Assembly (NCBI GenBank): GCA_002395225.1 | Contig: DGWH01000125.1 | Coordinates: 1-27,603, forward strand | Direction of reading: 5' to 3' | Source of the DNA: Christensenella sp. UBA4263 | GTDB taxonomy: Bacteria; Bacillota; Clostridia; Christensenellales; Aristaeellaceae | DNA length: 27,603 nt | Part shown: positions 1 to 5,798 of the stretch, piece by piece | Layout: each line of letters opens with the position of its first letter | Position numbering within the stretch: the first letter of the stretch is position 1 | Program-made: the position numbers and the translations under genes | The notes under the pieces: generated by a model | The model's database searches: none | What the model saw: the letters and a program-made list of their open reading frames with translations, nothing else | What the model was told of the DNA's origin: nothing

Positions 1-1250
1 GCCTTGGTCTTGGGCTCGATGGCGACCTGGATAACCGGCTCCGGGAACTCCATCTTCTCGAGGATGATCTTCTGCTTGTCATCGCACAGCGAGTCACCGG
101 TTGTCGTATCCTTGAATCCGACAACGCCGCAGATATCGCCGGCATAGATCTCGTCAATTTCCTTGCGCTCATTGGCGTGCATCTGCAGGAGACGGCCAAT
201 GCGCTCGCGCTTCTCCTTGGTGGAGTTGAGTACGTAGGAACCGGAGCTGATGTGTCCGGAGTAGACACGCACGAAGGTCAGCTTGCCGACAAACGGGTCC
301 GTCATGATCTTGAAGGCAAGAGCAGAGAACGGCGCGCTGTCGCTTGCCTCACGGGTGATTTCCTCATCCGTCTTGGGATTGATTCCCTTGACCGGCGGAA
401 TGTCAACCGGAGAGGGCATGTAATCAATGATGGCATCCAGCAGCAGCTGTACGCCCTTGTTGCGGTAAGAGGTGCCGCAGAGCATGCCGAAGAACTTGCA
501 CTCAACGGTTCCCTTGCGGATGGCGGCTTTCACCTCTTCAATGGTCGGCTCCTCGCCTTCCATGAACTTTTCCATGATGGTGTCATCAATATCCGCCAGA
601 GCCTCAATCAGCTCATCGTGATAAAGCTGAGCATCCTCTTTCATATCCTCCGGGATCTCTTCATCACGGTAGTCCTTGCCCATGTCATCATAATAGACCT
701 CAGCACGCATGGTGACCAGGTCAATGATGCCGCGGAATGTATTTTCCGCGCCGATGGGCAGCTGAAGCGGATGTGCATTGGCATGCAGACGATCATGCAT
801 CTGCTCCATGACATGGAAGAAATCCGCACCGACGATGTCCATTTTATTTACATAGGCAATACGGGGAACCTGATAATGTTCAGCCTGACGCCAGACCGTT
901 TCAGACTGGGGCTCCACGCCGCCTTTTGCCGCAAACACGGCAACAGCGCCGTCAAGAACACGCAGAGACCGTTCGACTTCAACGGTAAAGTCAACGTGTC
1001 CGGGAGTGTCAATAATATTAATACGGTGGTCCTTCCAATAGCAGGTGGTGGCCGCAGAGGTGATGGTAATACCACGCTCCTGCTCCTGTTCCATCCAGTC
1101 CATGGTCGCAGCACCTTCATGGACTTCGCCAATCTTGTGCGTTTTCCCCGTATAATACAGAATACGCTCGGTAGTCGTTGTCTTGCCGGCGTCGATATGC
1201 GCCATGATTCCAATGTTGCGGACCATGTTCAAAGCATGGGTTCTCGGCAT
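1..1250 (-). CDS. fusA: Elongation factor G, N-terminal 416 codons (runs off left edge)
   Basis: EF-G is the GTPase that moves tRNA and mRNA through the ribosome after peptide transfer and, with ribosome recycling factor, splits spent ribosomes. Reading from 1250, the translation begins MPRTHALNMVRNIGIMAHID. It shows the P-loop AHIDAGKT (residues 17-24), the switch I motif RGITI, DTPGH (G3) and NKMD (G4), then the start of domain II. The usual length is about 690-700 residues, so the C-terminal 280 or so lie outside the window. The ATG has an AAGGAG ribosome binding site about 8 nt upstream. It is the last visible gene of the str operon, 54 bases after rpsG; tuf may follow outside. No antibiotic-resistance change was assessed. 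Confidence 0.98.
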   Translation of the reverse strand, partial: MPRTHALNMVRNIGIMAHIDAGKTTTTERILYYTGKTHKIGEVHEGAATMDWMEQEQERGITITSAATTCYWKDHRINIIDTPGHVDFTVEVERSLRVLDGAVAVFAAKGGVEPQSETVWRQAEHYQVPRIAYVNKMDIVGADFFHVMEQMHDRLHANAHPLQLPIGAENTFRGIIDLVTMRAEVYYDDMGKDYRDEEIPEDMKEDAQLYHDELIEALADIDDTIMEKFMEGEEPTIEEVKAAIRKGTVECKFFGMLCGTSYRNKGVQLLLDAIIDYMPSPVDIPPVKGINPKTDEEITREASDSAPFSALAFKIMTDPFVGKLTFVRVYSGHISSGSYVLNSTKEKRERIGRLLQMHANERKEIDEIYAGDICGVVGFKDTTTGDSLCDDKQKIILEKMEFPEPVIQVAIEPKTK

Positions 1251-1304
1251 GATAGTTCTCCTTTTTCACGATATAGCCGCAGCCAGAGGCTGCGGCATAG
1301 AAAC

Positions 1305-1775
1305 TTACCAGCGATAATGCGCGAAAGCCTTATTGGACTCGGCCATACGATGCATTTCTTCCTTACGGCGTACAGCAGCGCCGGCGTTGTTGCTGGCATC
1401 AATAATCTCTGCGCAGAGACGCTCGGCCATGGTCTTCTCGCCGCGCTTGCGGGAGAAATCGACCAGCCAGCGCAGAGCCAGGGTCTGACGGCGCTCCGGA
1501 CGGATCTCGATCGGGACCTGATAGGTTGCACCGCCGACGCGGCGGGCCTTGACCTCAAGGCTCGGCAGGATGTTGGCCAGTGCGTCGTTGAACACATCCA
1601 TGGCTTCCTTGCCGGTCTTCTTATTCACCATCTCAAATGCGTCATAGCAGACAGACTGCGCAATGCCGCGCTTGCCGTCCAGCATGACCTGGTTGATCAG
1701 CTTTGTGACAATGGTATTGCCGTATACCGGATCCGGCAGTACCTCACGCTTCGGTATAAAACCACGTCTTGGCAT
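1305..1775 (-). CDS. rpsG: 30S ribosomal protein S7
   Basis: S7 is the primary assembly protein of the 30S head and lines the E-site mRNA exit. The 156-residue product is full family length and collinear, with the N-terminal PRRG segment, the conserved EVKARRVGGATYQVP stretch near residues 73-87 and the C-terminal ESNKAFAHYRW. The ATG at 1775 follows an AGGAGG site. It lies between rpsL and fusA but is separated from rpsL by an unusually long 254-base spacer that can fold. In E. coli, S7 represses the str operon by binding the rpsL-rpsG spacer, so this spacer may be its feedback target here (inference). Confidence 0.98.
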   Translation of the reverse strand: MPRRGFIPKREVLPDPVYGNTIVTKLINQVMLDGKRGIAQSVCYDAFEMVNKKTGKEAMDVFNDALANILPSLEVKARRVGGATYQVPIEIRPERRQTLALRWLVDFSRKRGEKTMAERLCAEIIDASNNAGAAVRRKEEMHRMAESNKAFAHYRW

Positions 1776-1840
1776 GGGTTTACCTCCTATTTTGTCGAAG
1801 GCGGATTTCCGCCTGGTTCATTGCAGCATGGCTCCGACAG

Positions 1841-1884
1841 CCACAGTTCCCATTTCCCCTCAGCTAAGGGAATGTTTCCTGTGG
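1841..1884 (-). promoter_or_regulatory. Candidate S7 feedback hairpin in the rpsL-rpsG spacer
   Basis: On the minus strand, CCACAG at one end pairs perfectly with CTGTGG at the other. Inside is a symmetric purine internal loop (GAAA opposite GGAA), then an upper stem CATTCCCT/AGGGGAAATG with one G-U pair and two bulged A, closed by a TAGCTG loop. It lies 66-109 bases before rpsG. A second small stem, GGCGG-AAAT-CCGCC, lies just before the rpsG ribosome binding site at about 1799-1812. The position matches the E. coli S7 translational control region; the structure itself is only predicted by eye. Confidence 0.4.
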
Positions 1885-2029
1885 ATCTAGCACACGGTCC
1901 TGCCAGCCCGCAGTTTGTCCTGAATGCTGTTCCATGACATCCGGACACTTGTGGGCCTCGCGACCGGCCACCTGCCGGGACCGACGACACCTCCGATACT
2001 GGGAGGGCGCCGCTTCTCAAAGCGGAAAT

Positions 2030-2404
2030 TTACTTCTTGGGTCTCTTGGCGCCGTACTTGGAGCGGGCCTGTTTTCTCTTATCCACACCGGCAGCGTCCA
2101 GGGCACCGCGGATGATGTGATAACGGACACCAGGAAGGTCACGGACACGGCCGCCGCGGATGAGCACAACCGAGTGCTCCTGCAGGTTATGGCCGATACC
2201 CGGGATATAACAGGTTCCTTCAATTCCGTTGGTCAGACGTACACGGGCAATCTTCCGCAGAGCGGAGTTCGGCTTCTTCGGTGTCGTCGTCTTAACGGAG
2301 AGGCAAACACCACGCTTCTGCGGGCACTTCTGCAGAATCGGTGCGGTCGGCTTTGCAGCGATCGCTTTTCTTCCGTTGCGGATCAACTGATTGATCGTTG
2401 GCAT
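2030..2404 (-). CDS. rpsL: 30S ribosomal protein S12 (natural Arg at position 88)
   Basis: S12 sits at the 30S decoding centre and influences tRNA selection accuracy. The 124-residue product contains the near-invariant TTPKKPNSALRK block with Lys43 and Lys44 intact, and the second decoding loop reading GGRVRDLPGVRYH. Position 88 in that loop is Arg (codon CGT) where E. coli and B. subtilis have Lys. Lys-to-Arg at this position is a classic streptomycin-resistance substitution in Mycobacterium tuberculosis (K88R) and E. coli (K87R in mature numbering). ATG at 2404 is preceded by AGGAGG. It is the second gene of the str operon, 98 bases after the L7Ae-like gene. Confidence 0.98.
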   Translation of the reverse strand: MPTINQLIRNGRKAIAAKPTAPILQKCPQKRGVCLSVKTTTPKKPNSALRKIARVRLTNGIEGTCYIPGIGHNLQEHSVVLIRGGRVRDLPGVRYHIIRGALDAAGVDKRKQARSKYGAKRPKK

Positions 2405-2467
2405 GGAAGCACCTCCTATGTTTCTAGGTCAAATCTATTTGGAACAAAACTTGCTGACTTTGTCATT

Positions 2468-2483
2468 TTCCGGTTTCCCGGAA
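2468..2483 (-). other. Tetraloop-capped hairpin in the leader of rpsL
   Basis: On the minus strand the sequence reads TTCCGG-GAAA-CCGGAA, a perfect 6-bp stem closed by a GNRA (GAAA) tetraloop, between the L7Ae-like gene and rpsL. No U-tract follows, so it is not an intrinsic terminator. It could stabilise or segment the mRNA or be a protein-binding site; nothing in the sequence decides between these. Confidence 0.4.
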
Positions 2484-2502
2484 TCGCCGGATCACCGTGG
2501 AA

Positions 2503-2745
2503 TCAGTACAGGATGGCGGCTGCCGCCGTTCCCACATCAATTCCGCAGGCTTTCCCCAGCGCTGCCATGCTCTCCGACTGCCTGCATGGGATGTTCTGCT
2601 CATAGCAGCGGTCTACCACACGTTTGGTCAGCAGGAGATCCGCATCGGCTGCCGTATATGCCGCCGCCACACGTCCTTCGTCAATTGCCCGAAGCACCCG
2701 TTTGGTACCGACCACGCGCCGTTCAGCATTCTTCAGCTTTTCCAC
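2503..2745 (-). CDS. L7Ae/L30e-family RNA-binding protein (YbxF-like)
   Basis: An 80-residue single-domain protein of the L7Ae/L30e/Gadd45 fold; members bind kink-turn RNA. Family features visible are the N-terminal KRVLRAI helix, the AYTAADAD strand-turn and the central LLTKRVVDRCYEQNIPC stretch that precedes the RNA-contact loop, with length close to B. subtilis YbxF (about 82). The start is GTG (2743-2745) with AAGGAGGAG about 7 nt upstream. In B. subtilis the homologue lies between rpoC and rpsL; here it is the first gene of the str operon behind its own promoter, so rpoBC is not directly upstream. The exact cellular role of the bacterial family is not settled. Confidence 0.9.
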   Translation of the reverse strand: MEKLKNAERRVVGTKRVLRAIDEGRVAAAYTAADADLLLTKRVVDRCYEQNIPCRQSESMAALGKACGIDVGTAAAAILY

Positions 2746-2774
2746 GTTCTCTCCTCCTTTTTAGCAGTTCACAT

Positions 2775-2787
2775 AGACCAAAGGTCT
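2775..2787 (-). other. Small inverted repeat in the str leader
   Basis: AGACC-(3 nt)-GGTCT lies in the approximately 50-nt leader between the str promoter and the L7Ae-like start codon. It is a weak 5-bp stem. Its position just before the ribosome binding site could matter for translation, but this is only suggestive. Confidence 0.25.
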
Positions 2788-2803
2788 TTGCACAGCAAAC
2801 GGA

Positions 2804-2832
2804 ATGATAACACGACCAGTTTTGCCTGTCAA
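2804..2832 (-). promoter_or_regulatory. str operon promoter (sigma-A type)
   Basis: On the minus strand: a perfect -35 TTGACA (2827-2832), a 17-bp spacer, and -10 TATCAT (2804-2809, 5 of 6) with an upstream TG as in an extended -10. Transcription would start near 2797, giving a leader of about 50 nt before the L7Ae-like GTG start. This is among the best promoter matches in the window and shows that the str genes need not depend on upstream genes. Confidence 0.8.
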
Positions 2833-2949
2833 TCTGCAATTTTGACATTTTTGAATTAATTTTCCATTTTCCATTCTTTCTGCCCTGCGCATTCTTTTTC
2901 CGTTTTCCCACTTTGATGAATCCCTGCCAAATCACAAAACAGGCCCGAT

Positions 2950-4386
2950 TCACGGCCGTTCAAACAGATCATCTAATGTAACTACTTTCAGAAATGCCCC
3001 GGCATATTCATTCCGTTTTAACCCAAATGTAGTGATCAGTGTACTGTGTACAGCGTATTTGGCAGAAATGTCTTTTAACAGCAGTTCCTGCCTGTAGAGT
3101 ATCTTTTTATAATACTGGAGATCCACTGTGAATTCATTCCCGTAATACTTGATTTCGCACATGTTTACCACGTTATCATTTCGGAAGAGCAGAAGATCGA
3201 TTTGTGTTCCCTCCTGATCTTCGGAACGTTTTGACCATGCAGAGACACTTGTAATGACCCCAGAAATTCCAAGCGCTCTTTTTATCTGAGGAATATGATT
3301 GAAACACAGATTCTCAAAAGCATATCCTCGCCAAACAACTACAGACTGAGACGTTACACGCTGCTGCCAATAATCTTCTGTTAATTCAGTTTTTTCCCCT
3401 AAAAAATGCAGCCAGAACAAGCAAAAAGGATCTGTCAATTTATAATGAACTTTCCTCTTGCTCATCCCAAACGGAACATATCTGATAATAAAATCTCCGG
3501 CAGTCAACGCGTGAAGAATTCTTGAAATTCTGGAACCATTTGGCAGTTGCAGATTTTCAATGATTTCACTTCTGGTAAATCCAGCATTTCGCGTATAGAG
3601 TAAACGAATGATATTTCTGGCCGTCTCTGAATCTTCAAAGATAGAATCAAATAAGCGCACAAATTCATTTGCAAGTTTCGCAGATCTGCTGAAAAACAGA
3701 TGATCTACATTCTGTGCCAGACTTAACTCAGCATCAATATATTCGAGATAGTAGGGAATTCCGCCAAAAATCATATAGCTTTGTGCGATGTCATATCGCG
3801 AGAAACATACTCCATTTTCCCTGAACAGCTGCTCACATTCCTGTAAAGAAAGAGGCGAAAGTTTTATTTCATAAGTAACACGATTGTACAAGCCTCCATG
3901 ATTGTTGATCAGATTATCTAGGATCCAGGAATTGGCACTGCCACAGACAATGACCATGATGTTCTTTCGATGACAAGCCCAGTTATTCCAGAATCCTTCA
4001 AAGGCTTGCATGAAACCTGAACGAGGTGTATCCATCCAGGGCATTTCATCCAGAAATACAAGCTGGCGTTCTTCGTTGTCTTTTTGTTTCAGAAAACATT
4101 CCAACTGATAAAACGCCTCCATCCAGGAAGAAGGTTTTTCCGGTTTTTCCATTCCCTGTTCCTTCAGAGACCTGTAAAAATGCTCTAACTGTGCCTTCAG
4201 CATGCCTTCCGGCTGTTGGTCCGCAGGGGAAAGCCCTGCGTGACGAAAGGTAATCCGCGAGCCGAAGGTTTCATCAATCAGAAAGGTTTTCCCAACTCTA
4301 CGTCGTCCATAAATTGCAACCAGGTCCGCACGCTTTCGATTATAGAGCCGGTTTAACTCCCTGATTTCTCTTTCCCTTCCTACCAA
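2950..4386 (-). CDS. AAA-type ATPase with C-terminal PD-(D/E)XK domain (ATPase_2/DUF234 type)
   Basis: A 478-residue P-loop ATPase of the archaeal-ATPase family. It opens with the family signature VGREREIREL, then Walker A GRRRVGKT (27-34), Walker B VFLDEMPW (110-117), a sensor-like VCGSANSW, a winged-helix-like middle (about 265-320), and a C-terminal nuclease-like core with Asp397, Glu411 and Lys413 (QIDLLL, then CEIKYY), the DUF234/PD-(D/E)XK pattern. Catalytic residues look intact. The start is TTG at 4384-4386, supported by AAGGAGAGG about 8 nt upstream; the first residues VGRERE fit the family start. Base composition looks lower in GC than neighbours, suggesting transfer. Biological role is unknown; related proteins are widespread and mobile-looking. 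It is expressed from the repeat array upstream. Confidence 0.9.
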   Translation of the reverse strand: MVGREREIRELNRLYNRKRADLVAIYGRRRVGKTFLIDETFGSRITFRHAGLSPADQQPEGMLKAQLEHFYRSLKEQGMEKPEKPSSWMEAFYQLECFLKQKDNEERQLVFLDEMPWMDTPRSGFMQAFEGFWNNWACHRKNIMVIVCGSANSWILDNLINNHGGLYNRVTYEIKLSPLSLQECEQLFRENGVCFSRYDIAQSYMIFGGIPYYLEYIDAELSLAQNVDHLFFSRSAKLANEFVRLFDSIFEDSETARNIIRLLYTRNAGFTRSEIIENLQLPNGSRISRILHALTAGDFIIRYVPFGMSKRKVHYKLTDPFCLFWLHFLGEKTELTEDYWQQRVTSQSVVVWRGYAFENLCFNHIPQIKRALGISGVITSVSAWSKRSEDQEGTQIDLLLFRNDNVVNMCEIKYYGNEFTVDLQYYKKILYRQELLLKDISAKYAVHSTLITTFGLKRNEYAGAFLKVVTLDDLFERP

Positions 4387-4418
4387 GATGATCCTCTCCT
4401 TTCTGATCGGATTTATTG

Positions 4419-4451
4419 TGCTACGAATTGATTTCTTTTTATTTCGTAGCT
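4419..4451 (-). other. Inverted repeat of array unit 1
   Basis: TGCTACGAA (4419-4427) and TTCGTAGC (4443-4450) pair over 8 bp; the outermost pair is lost (T opposite T). It lies about 33 bases upstream of the TTG start of the ATPase gene, within the mRNA leader. It could be an RNA hairpin or a DNA operator. Confidence 0.6.
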
Positions 4452-4459
4452 GTTTAAAC

Positions 4460-4495
4460 CTATTTTAGCCTATCGACTATATCCCTTCCTGCCAA
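4460..4495 (-). other. Leader mini-ORF formed by a duplicated ATPase start
   Basis: A TTG at 4495 with AAGGAGAGG upstream begins a frame encoding 11 residues, (M)AGRDIVDRLK, and then TAG. The ribosome binding site and the first codons are nearly identical to those of the ATPase gene itself. It lies between the promoter of array unit 2 and the gene, so it would be in the leader transcript. A similar 13-codon frame lies at 4839-4880 in unit 5. Whether it is translated is unknown; it may be only a by-product of duplication. Confidence 0.4.
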
Positions 4496-4527
4496 GATGA
4501 TCCTCTCCTTATAGATCAGCTTTATTG

Positions 4528-4560
4528 TGCTACGAATTTGTTTTTCCCTGTTTCGTAGCA
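4528..4560 (-). other. Inverted repeat of array unit 2
   Basis: TGCTACGAA (4528-4536) and TTCGTAGCA (4552-4560) form a perfect 9-bp stem with a 15-nt loop, extended after a 3x3 internal loop by TTTA/TAAA. It begins a few nucleotides after the expected start of transcription from the unit 2 promoter, so it would be the 5' end of that RNA, or an operator overlapping early transcribed DNA. Confidence 0.65.
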
Positions 4561-4570
4561 GTTTAAACCG

Positions 4571-4600
4571 ATTATAGCCTATTGGCAATGCACGCGTCAA
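4571..4600 (-). promoter_or_regulatory. Promoter in array unit 2
   Basis: Minus strand: -35 TTGACG (4595-4600), 18-bp spacer, -10 TATAAT (4571-4576, perfect). It is the intact promoter nearest the ATPase gene; transcription should start near 4563 and yield a leader of about 180 nt. Confidence 0.75.
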
Positions 4601-4619
4601 CCTTATAGATGTTTTATTG

Positions 4620-4652
4620 TGCTGCAAATCGATTTTTTCCTGTTTCGCAGCA
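4620..4652 (-). other. Inverted repeat of array unit 3
   Basis: TGCTGCAAA (4620-4628) opposite TTCGCAGCA (4644-4652). Eight of nine positions pair as Watson-Crick; the remaining one is a G-U pair in minus-strand RNA but an A-C mismatch in plus-strand RNA. Confidence 0.55.
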
Positions 4653-4662
4653 GTTTAAACCG

Positions 4663-4692
4663 ATTACAGTCTATCGGCAATGCACGCGTCAA
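4663..4692 (-). promoter_or_regulatory. Promoter in array unit 3
   Basis: Minus strand: -35 TTGACG (4687-4692), 18-bp spacer, -10 TGTAAT (4663-4668, 5 of 6 but with the conserved second A replaced). Likely weaker than the unit 2 promoter. Confidence 0.6.
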
Positions 4693-4711
4693 CCTTATAG
4701 ATGGTTTATTG

Positions 4712-4744
4712 TGCTGCGAATCGATTTTTTCCTGTTTCGCAGCA
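4712..4744 (-). other. Inverted repeat of array unit 4
   Basis: TGCTGCGAA (4712-4720) and TTCGCAGCA (4736-4744) form a perfect 9-bp stem. Relative to unit 2 one A-T pair has become G-C on both arms, a compensatory change that preserves symmetry. Confidence 0.65.
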
Positions 4745-4754
4745 GTTTAAACTG

Positions 4755-4784
4755 ATTACAGTCTATCGGCAATACACGTGTCAA
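4755..4784 (-). promoter_or_regulatory. Promoter in array unit 4
   Basis: Minus strand: perfect -35 TTGACA (4779-4784), 18-bp spacer, -10 TGTAAT (4755-4760). Transcripts from here would run through units 3, 2 and 1 before the ATPase gene. Confidence 0.65.
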
Positions 4785-4803
4785 CCTTATAGATGGTTTA
4801 TCG

Positions 4804-4836
4804 TGCTACGAATTGATTATTTTCTGTTTCGCAGCA
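4804..4836 (-). other. Inverted repeat of array unit 5
   Basis: TGCTACGAA (4804-4812) opposite TTCGCAGCA (4828-4836), 8 of 9 Watson-Crick plus one G-U if transcribed from the minus strand. The promoter of this unit is degenerate: the -10 position reads TTGGAA. Confidence 0.5.
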
Positions 4837-4905
4837 GTTTAAACCGCTTCCAACCTGTCGACAATATTCCTTCCTGGCAAGATGATTCTCACCTTACGGA
4901 TTAAG

Positions 4906-4952
4906 TTTATTGTGCTGCGAATTGATTTTTTTCTCTTTCGGAGCATAATAAA
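4906..4952. other. Inverted repeat of truncated array unit 6
   Basis: The arms (4906-4921 and 4937-4952) match at 14 of 16 positions, a longer symmetry than in other units because TTTATTG pairs with the TAATAAA end. It marks the outer edge of the array, about 40 bases from the dapD terminator. Confidence 0.45.
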
Positions 4953-4989
4953 CCCGCATCCGGAACATTCCGGTCTTTGGCCGAATGAT

Positions 4990-5013
4990 AAAAAACGCCT
5001 GAGCAACTCAGGC
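4990..5013 (-). terminator. Intrinsic terminator after dapD
   Basis: On the minus strand CGCCTGAG and CTCAGGCG form a perfect 8-bp stem around a 2-nt loop, followed by six T. It starts about 10 bases after the dapD stop, so it ends the dapA-dapB-dapD operon and insulates it from the repeat array and ATPase gene. Confidence 0.9.
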
Positions 5014-5023
5014 GCTTTCTCAA

Positions 5024-5716
5024 TTACAGACTGCGAAGCGCATCCACCAGTTCAGTCTTGCGGTCGGTCTTTTCATCCCGCATTTTGATGATTCTGGCCG
5101 GAACGCCGGCAACAACAGCGCCCGCGGGGACATCCTCCGTCACGACGGCACCCGCTGCCACCACGGCCCGGTCACCCACGCTGACTCCCTCGAGAATCAC
5201 CGCGTTTGCCCCGATCATCACATCGTCACCCACCGTAACCGGCTTCGCGCTGGGCGGCTCGACCACACCGGCCAGCACTGCACCCGCTCCAACGTGGGTA
5301 TGTTTTCCGACGATCGCGCGACCTCCAAGAACCACACCCATGTCAATCATGCTCTGCTCACCGATGCATGCGCCGATATTAATCACCGCACCCATCATAA
5401 TCACCGCGCCGTCGCCGATTTCCACCTGGTCACGGATAATGGCACCCGGTTCAATCCGCGCATTCACTGCCTTGAGATCCAGCAGCGGCAGGGCGCTGTT
5501 GCGCCGGTCATTCTCGATGTACAGGTCCTCAATCTCTGCCTTGTTTGCCTCAAGCACCGGAGCAATGTCTGCCCAGTCGCCAATGACAATCTGATCTCCT
5601 GCGCCAAACACCTGTGCCCCGGGAAATTTCACCGGCGCTTTTGCCTTTACATAGACCTTTACCGGGGTCTTCTTCTTTGCCTCCGCAATTTTGCGGATAA
5701 TTTCATACGCATCCAT
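5024..5716 (-). CDS. dapH: 2,3,4,5-tetrahydropyridine-2,6-dicarboxylate N-acetyltransferase (DapH class)
   Basis: Transfers an acetyl group from acetyl-CoA to tetrahydrodipicolinate, opening the acetylase branch of diaminopimelate synthesis for lysine and peptidoglycan. The 230-residue protein has an N-terminal region (MDAYEIIRKIAEAKKKTPVK, about 1-85) and then a left-handed beta-helix of hexapeptide repeats, for example IEPGAIIRDQVEIGDGAVIM and VGDDVMIGANAVILEGVSVG, ending with PARIIK. This matches the low-GC Gram-positive family (about 236 residues; also called DapD) rather than the succinylase. The frame is open further upstream over dapB, but the ATG at 5716 has a GGAGGG site 7 nt before it and the family N-terminus. 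Last gene of the operon, 82 bases after dapB, with a small GCCGG/CCGGC stem before its ribosome binding site. Confidence 0.95.
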   Translation of the reverse strand: MDAYEIIRKIAEAKKKTPVKVYVKAKAPVKFPGAQVFGAGDQIVIGDWADIAPVLEANKAEIEDLYIENDRRNSALPLLDLKAVNARIEPGAIIRDQVEIGDGAVIMMGAVINIGACIGEQSMIDMGVVLGGRAIVGKHTHVGAGAVLAGVVEPPSAKPVTVGDDVMIGANAVILEGVSVGDRAVVAAGAVVTEDVPAGAVVAGVPARIIKMRDEKTDRKTELVDALRSL

Positions 5717-5798
5717 CTGTTTCCCTCCGCCGGCCATTGACCGGCAATCAAGTCCCTGCCGGGCTCTGTCAGGCTGCTGCGGCTTGTCCATGCCCGCG

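Larger units (their letters stand above)
4374..4952 (-). repeat. Tandem promoter-hairpin repeat array upstream of the ATPase gene
   Basis: Six imperfect direct repeats begin with TTTATTGTGCT or a close variant at 4412, 4521, 4613, 4705, 4797 and 4906; spacings are 109, 92, 92, 92 and 109 bp and the sixth is truncated. Each unit has an inverted repeat TGCT(A/G)CGAA-about 15 nt-TTCG(T/C)AGCA followed by GTTTAAAC. The 92-bp units then carry a promoter reading toward the ATPase gene. The two 109-bp units instead carry a copy of the ATPase gene's own ribosome binding site and start (4483-4520 and 4867-4905), whose original is at 4374-4411. The array fills the 637-base gap between the ATPase gene and dapD. 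No protein-coding gene is evident in it. Confidence 0.9.

Noticed and set aside
177..1937. Long plus-strand open frame of 586 codons
   Set aside because: It lies opposite fusA and rpsG, has no family motifs and is explained by codon bias of the true minus-strand genes.
4412..4952. CRISPR array
   Set aside because: Units are 92-109 bp and similar along their whole length, without short identical repeats separated by unique spacers, and no cas genes are near.
4374..4952. Type III toxin-antitoxin repeat RNA (ToxIN-like)
   Set aside because: Such antitoxin repeats are short (about 35-45 nt) and precede a small ribonuclease toxin after a terminator. Here units are longer, contain promoters, and the downstream gene is a 478-residue ATPase.
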